This document shows, one piece after another, positions 46,185 through 55,965 of a stretch of 64,000 bases of DNA. The DNA lies in NCBI GenBank assembly GCA_034509735.1, contig JACGWO010000006.1, forward strand, positions 1,131,001-1,195,000, given 5' to 3'. Within the stretch, counting starts at the first letter, position 1. Each line of letters opens with the position of its first letter. The position numbers and the translations under genes are program-made. The notes beneath the pieces were generated by a model. That model was given only the letters and a program-made list of their open reading frames with translations. It searched no databases and was not told the DNA's origin. Source of the stretch: Sesamum alatum (taxonomy: Eukaryota > Streptophyta > Magnoliopsida > Lamiales > Pedaliaceae).

Positions 46185-46760
46185 GAAAGGCCCCCTCGGT
46201 TATAACCTCCGATGTTTAATTCAGTAAGGTCGGTCATATATTAGGTTTGTGAGGAAAGTTAGAGTAGCAAAATTTATAGCTGAGGCATGGAGGGCATGTG
46301 TTTATAGGTATATATGTGAGTTGTAGGATTTCATGTGTATTGTTGATGTTGTTTTGATCGGGTTGTCGTGAATCTGTAATTACTCGCGAATCGATCTATT
46401 AAGGGATAAATTTAAAAAAAAGCATAAGAAATTATGATTGAGAACGTTTTAACTATTTTACAGTACCCGAAAAACGTTCCCCTCGGGTTATGACCTTGTG
46501 ATGTTTAAATCAGTGAGGTTGGTTGGATGTTAAGTTAGTAAAGAAAGTTAGAGTAGCAAAAATAAATTATACCTGAGGTAAGGAGGACATATATTTATAG
46601 GTATGAGCGAGTTATAGGGTTTCATGTCTGCTGTTGACGCAACTTTGATCGTGTTGTCATGAATTTGTACTTACTCGGATACGGACCGATGTCATACATA
46701 GATCCAAGGTCTATTAAGCCATAAGAAACTATAAAACGAGAGTGTTTTAACTAATTTACA
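46185..46760 (+). repeat. Two-copy tandem repeat, about 290-bp period
   Basis: ccctcggttataacctccga near 46190 and ccctcgggttatgaccttgt near 46480 begin two units. Both share gatgtttaa, gaaagttagagtagcaaaa, tttataggtat, gggtttcatgt-type and cgtgttgtc blocks, and ttttaactaatttacaatac-type ends. Identity is moderate, so it is an old duplication. No protein family is recognised; an LTR or other retroelement origin is possible but unproven. Confidence 0.65.
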
Positions 46761-46869
46761 ATACGTATCCGAGTGTGGTCCCGACATCATCTTCTTTCTC
46801 CATTTATTGTAAGAACATATTGACTCATTGGTGATTTTTACCATTAAGAAATCGTATGGTGAATCGTAA

Positions 46870-47315
46870 AACGTACACATAAAAATACACGAAAAGAAAA
46901 TTAAAATGTGAGATATTAATATTGAAAATATTATTCACACATTATTGACGGTCTCCCAAATTAATCAACTTTATTTGGATAGGTATTTTATGAACATATA
47001 TAGTAAAAGATCATCCATCAAATATTTCTCGGCAAACCTTTGTTTGGAACGGCATCGTTTCACGAGGGGCAGTGAAATTCTTTGTGCAATCTTCCAAGGA
47101 TCTTCATTTTGTTGCCATCAAAAGATATCACATTTTCTACTATTTTGCCATTTATGTATTTCTCATGTAGAATATATATGGAGCTCCATATGTTTTTTAC
47201 CTCGAAAAATGAAACTCTTTTAGGATACGATATGATGGGAATATCTTGAAATTTATATTATATGTTTAATATTTATGGGTTGGTAGTGTTGAGGTGGAAA
47301 AGCGCTGTTACTTGT
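46870..47315. other. Intergenic, no gene recognised
   Basis: A 92-codon open frame at 46945-47223 (+) has no family resemblance. No transposon end is seen. Confidence 0.45.
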
Positions 47316-47418
47316 AGGGGTGTCAGCAAGACGGGTTGTGATAGACTCGGGGCCTGCCCTACCAACTCCGACACAGACCCGTCCCAACCTACAAAATCTT
47401 GTTGGCATGTCTGGCCTG

Positions 47419-47481
<63 letters not shown>

Positions 47482-47819
47482 GAAAGAATATTTAGAAAAT
47501 CTAATGGATCATATTGTTCCGCAAACAAATAAAGAAAAGGAAAATTCAACAGCATATGAATTACAAATAAGAAAATTGTTCCATCTCATATCTCACAAAT
47601 ATTCAACTCAAATTTTTTGCTCTTCCAATCATTAAAGTAAATTGTTCATTAAATTACACCTCACTAACAACTTCTATATATATTGAAGACGATTCATTAC
47701 ACATTACATATATCTATAATAAATTAATAGTATATATATGTACTCGGGACACGTCCTATTTATTAGGATTCGCTACTCATATTTTGGACCCAGAAAACTC
47801 TGACCTGTTGCCACCCCAA
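47316..47819. mobile_element. hAT-like element with an (ATT)21 microsatellite
   Basis: The left end AGGGGTGTCAGCAAGACGGG resembles the inverse of the right end (CTGTTGCCACCCCAA, reading TTGGGGTGGCAACAG). This is the 'GGGGTGGCAA' type of terminus common in plant hAT-like elements. I see no 8-bp duplication. A perfect 63-bp (ATT)21 run lies at 47419-47481. Confidence 0.45.
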
Positions 47820-47981
47820 GCATGATAATGGTCCATGACGAAAACGTACCATGATATACATTGTGGGTGACATAAGCATATCATGTAAAAATCTTGGACA
47901 AAATAAAATCGAGGGCGTGACAGAATCTTCTTATCTGGGTTCACTGTAACTTATGCATGGAAATACATACGGAAAAAAAAT

Positions 47982-48140
47982 ACGTACCCTGTATTTTTTT
48001 AAATGAAGCAATTTATCTCTTTGTTTAGGGAGGTAAAATGCTCCATTTTAAAGAACAGTGGAAGGTAAATTGTTATTTTTCTTTCATAGGGAGGTAATTT
48101 GCTTATTTGTAATATCACAGGGAGGTAAATTGGATTAAAC
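47982..48140. mobile_element. Family C miniature element (decayed)
   Basis: Blocks tgaagcaatttatctctttg, gggaggtaaaatgctccatt, catagggaggtaatttgctt and cacagggaggtaaattggat match other family C copies, mostly the right arm. Confidence 0.6.
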
Positions 48141-49855
48141 CCAAATACATACCGTTAATTCAATTTAAATATAAAAACTTAGAAAAAAAATTCAATTTGA
48201 TTTGGTGGGAATGGGAATCCAGGAAAAAAGCAAAGATGATGGAAGAAGATAAGTTTTTTTGGGGTCTCTGGACCGGAGATGGTTCCTTCTTATGTGGTAG
48301 TCAGTCTGATAGAATCATCATCCCTTTATCCTCCCACTACACCAAACAAAACAAAAACTCCCAACAAAGCAAAAATGGAAATTTCTCTTGTGAGGTCATT
48401 ACTTTTCTTGCAAGATAGAAAGCTAATTGTTTGTCACACGTTCGTGTGGGATGTTTGCAATAGCTTTTACTTTTATAACGGGAATATGTTGTAAATAAAA
48501 TTGTACTATTGACAGTAATGAAATTTATGAGTGTTCGAAAAAAAAATTAGAACAAAATGAAACTGGAGTTGATGTGTAAAGGTTCAGTAACACAATAGTG
48601 GTTATTGGAGGACTAACCTAGGTTAGCACCGGATTGCTTAAGTCAGTAACTGAATTACTGAAAAAGAATTGAAAAATGCTTGAGACAACGTAAGTAATGG
48701 TGAAATTATTAAGATGTAGTGTGTGAATATGAAAATGGTAGCTAAAGTAAACTTGTGGGGTGCAAAAACTTAGCACGAAATGGATATCCTACTTGTTTGT
48801 TGAGAGTGGAAGTGTAGTGAGTGTGAATAACTTGAGTTGATCATTTGTCTGCGACATGAGTTCTATTTAAAGAGATTCAGAGTGAAATGCGTGAATTAGT
48901 TATAGCAAGTTGTTTATCAATATCATCATAAAGCCAGGGATGTTAGCTAACTGACAAAAGCATCAAGACCTAATTTGGACTTATCTTGAGAAAATTATAA
49001 CTGTTTGAATTGTCGTTGTGCAATCAATTTAGAAATCTAGGAAGTAGTTATTAGCTATTGGATTTGGTTAATCCCTTTAATATAGGGGGAGTTAACTTGA
49101 GATTTTTTAGGGTGACGTAATCTATGATGTGGAGAACCTATATTACGTGCCCGTCCCCATTGTCCACGAGTAATCTTGTCTAGTCACACATGTTTTTGGG
49201 CCTTGCCACAAATTTTTTTATAAAGTATGGACAAGATACCTTCAATTTGGGCCAGCAAAGTTGGGCCGACTAAGCTGATCTGTGCGAGCCCTCCTTTGTT
49301 TTGGGCCTTCGGCAAAATAACTGAGGAGGCATCATCATGAGTTTTTGGAGAAACGTCAAGTTACAAAAAATGGTGAAGATTCTTTATAACTTTTGACTTA
49401 AAATCATTGTAAGATCTCCCTCTCGAGATAATCTCGTCATATTAACATTCACTAACTTGACCATTATAGTATCAACATCAGAGCAGAAACTGTTTATCTC
49501 GAAATTATTGTGATTTCAAGATATTTTTTCTCTCGAAAGTGTGGTAAAAAATTCTGAGACCACACAACAACCCAGTATATTTACTAGTACATGAATTAAA
49601 CAACGTCGATTAGGGTGAACATAAATATCTACTCATAAAAGAAGCTTTTGGAGGGAGAGGAATATAAGATGTATATTTTGAGGAGCGTGTGTGTGAAATT
49701 CCATTGATTCTAAGAGCAAGTGGATTAGGGTAGTCGAAACGGATGGTCCATTTGTCGGCTGAAATTCATGCTACCCTCAATTTAGGTCTTACATTTCAAG
49801 AATCCAGTGAAAAATTAGTGCCAATGGCATGTGTTTATTCGGACTGTATTTGAAT
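48141..49855. other. Intergenic, possible retroelement remains
   Basis: No gene recognised. Around 49100-49560 the sequence (gtgcccgtccccattgtcca, actatagtatcaacatcaga-type) has the feel of an old LTR element, but no long terminal repeat pair, primer-binding site or reverse-transcriptase frame can be shown. Confidence 0.35.
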
Positions 49856-50190
49856 TGATGGACTTAAAATTGAGAATTTCAAATTCACATTAGCAATTTT
49901 ATCAAACTTATTTGGATAATTCAATACTGCAAGAAATTTTAAATTCTTGAATTCTTGATTTGAACTAGATTTTGTAACATAGTAATGAATTTCGAATTCT
50001 TTTGATATAAAGTCATTTGAAATCCTTCTTTTGAATTTATTTCTCAAATTCAAATTATTCCATCCAGACATAGCCTCAAAGGACCTGTTATGAAAATTCA
50101 ATCCAAATTCAAATGTGTATTTCGATTTTCAAGAATTTAGAATTGCGTTTGAATGATGAATCAATTTGGAGTCAAATATTTTAAGTCCAT
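49856..50190. mobile_element. Inverted-repeat element rich in TTCAAAT
   Basis: atggacttaaaattgagaat on the left is mirrored by tcaaatattttaagtccata on the right, with many ttcaaattc/gaatttgaa words between. It resembles plant miniature elements of hAT type, though no target duplication is clear. Confidence 0.5.
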
Positions 50191-50324
50191 AAGAATAAAT
50201 CCTTTACATTTATTTAGATAGTTTCACAATAAAAGAAAATGTCAAAAACATCTTATGAAATATATGAACTATAAGCTCTTTTAAATATATTTAGTTAGAC
50301 GTCATTTAAGGCATAATTTAGGGG

Positions 50325-50645
50325 TGTTTTCAAAGGGCTTAAAAAAAGTGTTTATCGGCTTATTTTAAAAAATGAGTTCTTTGTTTTACAATTTATGCTT
50401 TTAAACTGCTTCAATAAAGTTGATTTAAGCCAAAAACTATAAAAAGTTCGTTATGAATATTTTTGCAACTTACTAATAAAATTATAAATATAAAATTGTT
50501 CTTTCAAACGCTCCAACTTCATCTTTCTTTCCTTTCAACTTTCATTTTTAATCAATCCCAAGTTTTAGTACTATATAACTTACGACGTTCTTTACAACTT
50601 AATTACTCTTCAAAAATAGAAGCTACTACACACATACAGAAAGGT
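50325..50645 (+). repeat. Interspersed repeat, paired with 55090-55410
   Basis: Shares an ordered set of blocks with 55090-55410: agtgttt, ttctttgttttac, tcgattaa/tgatttaa, tttttgcaacttactaataa versus cctttgcaacatattagtag, aaaatagaagctac versus aaagtagaaattat. Diverged, non-coding. Confidence 0.55.
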
Positions 50646-50765
50646 GAGCTTCTAATGATTAGTTGAAAGTTACCTCTAGAAAAGAATCAAACCTCCTTTG
50701 AGATTATGGACTCTTATCTTCCATGGAAAATAAGCTCTTTCTGCAGCTCGCGCTCCCGATTACTA

Positions 50766-51195
50766 GAGTGGTCCTTCTGCATGTTGAGGGACCAAAATTT
50801 TCGATACCCGAAAGCATTAACTCGTGGAATGTGGAAAATAGAAACGAATTCTACAAAAAAGCAGGAGAATCTGAATCATTCTAGTACAGGAAATTCTAGT
50901 CGAACAGGGTCTGATTGAACCTAAAATAGTAACATTGTGATTATAAATTTGTATTATACTTGTTATGTGATTAATGCATGATTTAACACTTGCATTACAA
51001 GAGTGGTCCTTCTCACAAGCTAGGGAAGTTGAGGGACCGAAATTCCAATACCCAAGAGCATTAACTTGTGGAATGTGGAAAATGGAGACGAGTTCTACGA
51101 AAAAAGTAGAAGAATCGGAATTATTCTAGTACGAAAAATTCTAGCTCGAATAGAGCTAAATTGAACCTGAACTAGTAAATATTATGATTATGGGC
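50766..51195 (+). repeat. Two-copy tandem repeat, about 235-bp period, origin unknown
   Basis: gagtggtccttctgcatgtt at 50766 and gagtggtccttctcacaagc at 51001 start two units. Both contain gcattaactcgtggaatgtg-type and gagaatctgaatcattctag-type blocks and a tail like a family E terminus (tctagtcgaacagggtctga). One frame reads GPKFSIPESINSWNVENRNE, which looks protein-like, but I cannot assign it. Confidence 0.55.
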
Positions 51196-51837
51196 GAAAC
51201 CAAGCCTATGCGGCCGACAGGACTTGGCTGAAGACCAAGGGCTATTAGCCCATGATCAATATTTTTTTTGTTTTACATGATTGTTGGGAACTTATGCATT
51301 GACCAAGAATTTACAGGGTTTTGGACCTAATGCATTATTTATTTTTAGTTTTAATTATAAGTCCATGTTTATTTAATCAGCCAACAACTTAGTATTTGAC
51401 AAGAAAGTACCAGCGAAGGAATGAAGACTCAGAGACAAAGGACGCAACAACTTTATTATAAAAAAAAAATATCAAATCTTATATTTTCTTGTCCCAAAAA
51501 AAAAATTCATTTTCAAACTTTTAGATATTCTCTCCCCAGTAATTAGAGCCACATAGTTCCCACTTAGCCAAGAAGGAAAACTTGCTCTATCTTGTGATTT
51601 TCTCAACTATTAACAGCAGGTTGAAATTCCTACTGCTTTTATGTTTTATGTTATTAATTTTAAATTTCTGTAGTTCAATTTCAATCAAGTTCTTTTGTTA
51701 GTATTGTAATTCTTTTTTATTTATCAGATAAAATAAATTTTGGTTTATTCATATTGTTTTATTCGACAAATAAACAAACTTAGATATAAAAGTTGATTGT
51801 AAAGTTTATGATTATATAAATGTAGATATTAATTTGG

Positions 51838-52076
51838 ATTAATGTATTTTGGGTCCCGTAACTTAGGTCATGAAGCGTTTTCATCCTTTAACTTTCTAGG
51901 GTAGCATTTTGGTCATGCATCATTTTAATTTTTGCAATTTCAGTCATTTTGTTCGCCAGAGTTCACCTGCACCGGCGAGAAAGGTAAACTCCAGCAAAAA
52001 AGAACTGAAATTGTGGGGAAAGAAAATGCAGGATCAAAATATTATTTTAGAAAATTAAAGGACAAAAATGCTGGTG
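51838..52076. mobile_element. Family D inverted-repeat element
   Basis: gtattttgggtcccgtaact, then gggtagcattttggtcatgc on the left is mirrored by gcaggatcaaaatattattt on the right. The centre (gttcgccagagttcacctgc, aaggtaaactccagc) matches the 39500 copy. Confidence 0.7.
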
Positions 52077-52079
52077 GAA

Positions 52080-52250
52080 ATGGGCAGACCCACTCAAGAA
52101 GTTGAAGACTAGGCCCAATTCAGAAAAGCAGCCCAAAATTAACTTTCTGTAAATATCTCATGAATTAATACCAAATCCTGTGTATTGGGCCACAGCCCAA
52201 AACAATTATTTACAGAATTCCCTTATTTTTTGAATTCATTATTTTCACTT
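52080..52250 (+). repeat. 3' edge of the segmental duplication, copy 1
   Basis: gactaggcccaattcagaaa, then agcagcccaaaatt and tgtgtattgggcc match gagtaggcccagttcgaaaa, then ggctgcccaaaatc and gtgtgtggggcc at 58150-58235. Each block lies 1.3-1.8 kb downstream of its RNA-binding protein gene, so the duplication extends well past the genes. Confidence 0.65.
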
Positions 52251-53509
52251 TTCTTTATTATACTACATAATTAAAATAGTATATTACAATATTCATAATT
52301 TAAATTTTTAAAATTAAAATTTTAATAAATTAAAATAAAAGGAACACTATATTTAGTTGAACCAAAAATAAAAGTCGTCGAAAGAGTATTTGTTTTTGTG
52401 TAACAGAAGCTGGACAAGTTCTATTTATCAAATAGAAGTTGCACAGTATTTGCTTATAAAAAAATATGAGGAATGACATGGTTAGGTCGTTTAATTGTGA
52501 CTTGTGGTCAAATTGTTAGATATGACCTTTTAGAAAGTAAATTATGGGCCAAAAGAATAATTATCTATTTTGAGATTGGATTCCCAGGGGCAGACTGCCT
52601 CTAATTCACTAAAAGTTTCTTAATGTGAAGAATCTGTCGGACTGGCGCACTTCATTCGGAGGCACACTTAAAAGAGCTTTCGAATGTGAAATTTCGGAAA
52701 CAACTCATAGGCACACTTTATACCCTTGAATTATTTAGCTTAAATTTTGAAAATTAAAAAAGGTAAAAATATCGGATATCCCACCATCGTATCCAATGTT
52801 CAGGTCGAGATCAAGTAGGTAAAATAACTACCCAATTTTTTTAGTAGCTAATCGGAATATCCACCCCTAATTATAAGGATAAGGTATCATGATTGAAGAA
52901 ATAAAAATCCGTTGCAACTTAATCTAATGAACAACGTTGATAGGACGGTATATAGCACCTCGAAAAGTAACTTGAAAGGTCAAAATTTGACCTTAGCTCA
53001 AATTGCAACTGATTATACCGTGGATTTCTGTGCACTATTACAACTCCTTTACTTGCCTCAATTTCCAAGCAAAATATAGTACCTTTTTATAAAAATAATT
53101 CCTTTTCCTCCTATCATATTTGATTTGCAACTGTAGTCCTACCGATGAGATTATAAGTTTTAACGATTTTCAAGAATCAGAGGCATCAAATCAAATCCCC
53201 CAATTCAGTTATTCGAGTCGGCCAACTGTTTTTATTTATGTTTATGTATGAATTGTTTATTCGATTAGCCGAATATCAAGGGAATAAAAAATAAATAAGA
53301 AAGGAAATAAGATTTGTAAAAACCTCAATTTACTTCATTCCACGGAACGCTGTAAACATTGATTTATACAATGGACGAAAATGCAGTAACTCCTCCAACA
53401 CGAGGTCAAAAATACAGTAACCAACGGAACCATAGCATCAATAAACCACGAGACTTCAATACGTAATTACTAAAACAACTGGAGGTAACAACCGGAAATC
53501 GCTAAAAGC

Positions 53510-54263
53510 CTAATCCCTCCAGTTTCCCTCAGAGGCACCACCACCTCTGGAGTAACCACCATAGCCGCCGCCACCGCCGCGGCCACCGCCATAACCACCA
53601 CCCTCACGACGGCCATATCCACCGCCACCTCCTCCATAACCACCCTCGCGGCGTCCATAGCCACCACCGCCTCCACCGTAACCACCTTCACGGCGCGGGC
53701 CACGGGATCCGCCTCCGCCACCGCTTCCGCGGGACTGAGCCTCGTTGACGGTGATGTTGCGGCCGTCGAGCTCCTGGCCGTTCATCCCCTCGATAGCACT
53801 GCTCATTGACTGCTCATCCTTAAAAGTAACGAATCCGAAACCCCTGGATCTTCCAGTCTCACGATCGTTTATAATCTGTAATAACACACCACAAATAAAA
53901 CAAAAAAAACATCAGATCCAGTCAAATCCACACCAGATCTCATCTTTCTTTTCACAAAAACTGAAAAGCGATTATCCGATCTTCTACCCTCTGGTGAAAA
54001 AGAGGAAGACAGAACGTACCTTTTCAGGCGTAAAATAGTAACAGAAACAGTAACAGTAGTAACTCAGAGTAACAGTAGTAACAGAAGTAACAGTAACGTT
54101 AACAGATCAGAGTGAACCGAATCGGATCCGATCTCTGCGACAAACGGACCTTCGATTCGATGACTTCGCCGAATTGAGAGAAGGCCTGCTCGAGTGACTG
54201 ATCAGTGGTGGCCCAAGCCAAACCACCGACGAAACATCTATATTCAACATCAGCGGACGCCAT
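53510..54263 (-). CDS. GRP7: Glycine-rich RNA-binding protein, GRP7/GRP8 class (copy 1)
   Basis: Nuclear-cytoplasmic RNA-binding protein with one RRM and a Gly-rich tail. In Arabidopsis GRP7/GRP8 act in clock output, cold and immune responses and splice their own transcripts. Exons are 54263-54150 and 53875-53510, giving 159 residues. Exon 1 encodes [20 protein letters not shown] with RNP2 (CFVGGL, residues 10-15). Exon 2 begins [10 protein letters not shown] and contains RNP1 (RGFGFVTF, residues 49-56), then [20 protein letters not shown] and a Gly-Tyr-Arg tail of repeated [11 protein letters not shown] units ending EGNWRD. The 274-nt intron contains a second strong donor (see the separate entry). 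A TATA box lies at 54356-54347 (minus). The gene is one of two tandem copies; copy 2 is at 60612-59849. Confidence 0.96.
53876..54149 (-). promoter_or_regulatory. Intron of GRP copy 1 with an internal alternative donor
   Basis: The normal donor is ATCGAAG|GTCCGT (exon end 54150). A second donor, CTGAAAAG|GTACGT (exon end 54020), lies 130 nt into the intron. Using it reads GTC CGT ... into TAA after 16 extra codons, a premature stop. Between the two is an array of ttactgttact-type units (about 54035-54105, minus strand), a likely U-rich binding site. Confidence 0.7.
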
Positions 54264-54346
54264 TGAATTTTACTAAGAGAATATCTAAAGAGAAGAAATG
54301 AGAGAGAAGATTGAGAAGTGGTGAAGACGGAAGGGAGAATAAGGGT

Positions 54347-54356
54347 ATATTTATAG
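54347..54356 (-). promoter_or_regulatory. TATA box of GRP copy 1
   Basis: TATAAATATA on the minus strand, 84-93 bp upstream of the start codon. Copy 2 has the matching TATAAATA at 60732-60725. Confidence 0.65.
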
Positions 54357-54386
54357 GTGGAGAAGGCTAGGTTTTTGGGTGGGAGA

Positions 54387-54568
54387 AGTAGACAATGAGG
54401 GAATCTTTGAGTAGATATACGCGCAATACGCCGAATACACTAACTAGGGTTAAGATCAGAGTTTACGAGATATTTTAGGTGTGGGCCCCGTGTCACGTGA
54501 CATACTGGTGGAGAAAAGGGGAGATATTTTTTCCCAAGAGGAGTAGGTGGGTGGGATATTTATTAGTA
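54387..54568 (-). promoter_or_regulatory. Distal promoter block of GRP copy 1
   Basis: gatatacgcgcaatacgccg, then aatacactaactagggttaa, with a telo-box-type TAGGGTT, and actggtggaga are shared with 62825-62977. In copy 1 the block starts about 125 bp upstream of the ATG. It also contains gtcacgtgac (54493-54502), a G-box palindrome that copy 2 has lost. Confidence 0.7.
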
Positions 54569-55010
54569 CTAGCACGTGTGTAATACTCACATGTGTGTAT
54601 AATTGATTTTTAATTTAAAAAACTAATTACTGTTTTTAAAAGTATATATTAAATAGATAAAAAAGAAGAAGAAATTTTATGGAAAATTATTGAAATAAAT
54701 GAGAAAATAAAATGAAAATTGAGAAGAGAGACCAAAAATATTAAAATAATTAAAAAATAAAAATTGACGGACTAAAATAATTACTAGTGTATGTGCACAT
54801 TTAATTTTAAATTTAAAAAATTAATTTTTATTTTAAAATATATGTTAACTAGATAAATAAAAAGTACTAAAAAATATAAAAAAAATTATGAGAAATTATT
54901 TAAAAAAAATGAGAGAAGAAAAGGGGTGTGGAAGTTGAGTGAGAGAAAAATGGAGATTAAAAAAATAACTAAAAAAGTTTGACAGACCAAATTAATTGAA
55001 AATACTAAAA
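54569..55010 (-). mobile_element. Tandem Helitron tails in the promoter of GRP copy 1
   Basis: Two related units of about 215 bp lie head to tail; on the minus strand each ends with CTAG followed by TA (about 54572-54569 and 54790-54787). The outer one ends cacgtgCTAG|TACTAATA. At the equivalent place copy 2 reads AAA|TACTAATA with no insertion. The ends resemble the type 1 Helitrons at 18.0 and 61.0 kb. Confidence 0.6.
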
Positions 55011-55965
55011 GGGTGTTGTTCAATTATATAAAAGTACAAATATTAAGGTACTGATTATCTTCACGGTTTGTTATATATGGGATTTTTGCAAATACTTATC
55101 GTAAACACTTATTAAATTATTATTGAAAATAAGCTGAAAAAAGTGTTTTACATAAGTTTCGGCAAACATTTCTTTGTTTTACGATTTTTATTTTAAAATT
55201 CCTTAAATTAAGTCGATTAAAATAAAAATAGATTCGTATCAACCTTTGCAACATATTAGTAGAATTGTAAAATGATAGTTGTTTTTAAAAATACTTCAAC
55301 TTTCTTTCCACTTTTAACATTTGTTTTAAAACTATCATAATTTTGACTACTGCTTAACTTACAATATATTATCATTACAAAAGTAGAAATTATTGTAAAC
55401 ACTCATATTGGACGCATATCCGTTCACTCACTCTATCTCTCTCTTTTAATTATAATAACAAGAGAAAAATGAAAATAATGTATAAGATAATACATTTGAT
55501 TACGAGAAAAAGTATGTATTTACCGTTTCTTCATAGAAGATTTATAGGCATCTATATATAATTTAAATTTCTATTATATTTTTGTAATTAAATAAAATCA
55601 ATAGCAGATAAAATTAATTAAATTTAAATACACGTGAACATAACATTAACTAAACATATGGATATTTATGGACTAAATGAGTATATTTAAGACTATTTTA
55701 GATAATTCATATTTTCTCAATCAAATATATTACTTTAAAGTCTCGAGTCTTAATAAATAAATAAAATATAAATACATATTATGAGGTGGTCATGATTCAA
55801 TTAAGATGATATATTGGAAAAAAGTTGTGATATAAAGGGCCCAATGACCTAAGACATGGAAGAAATACATTAAAGACTATCCTCAATATGCTAGGGATAT
55901 GACTATCCACATCTAATTTCACGTTTCTAGGGATTATGGCCTTATCCCTCCCACTTATTCATTTA
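55011..55965. other. Intergenic with an interspersed repeat copy
   Basis: Carries the 55090-55410 partner of the 50325 repeat; the rest is AT-rich with no gene. Near 55045-55075 the sequence ttatcttcacggtttgttat resembles ttatctttgcagttgtgata just beyond the copy 2 promoter, which may mark the far side of the Helitron insertion. Confidence 0.45.

Noticed and set aside
47253..47555. Frames encoding runs of Ile or Tyr
   Set aside because: Produced by the (ATT)n microsatellite; no real protein.
49430..49480. tatagtatcaacatcagagc as a retrotransposon primer-binding site
   Set aside because: Resembles the initiator-tRNA site TGGTATCAGAGC only with an inserted segment, and no LTR pair or reverse transcriptase was found.
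53470..53721. Val/Ala/Met-rich frame on the minus strand of GRP copy 1
   Set aside because: Shifted reading of the GGY/GGA-rich tail; the real gene uses the frame with RNP1 and RNP2.
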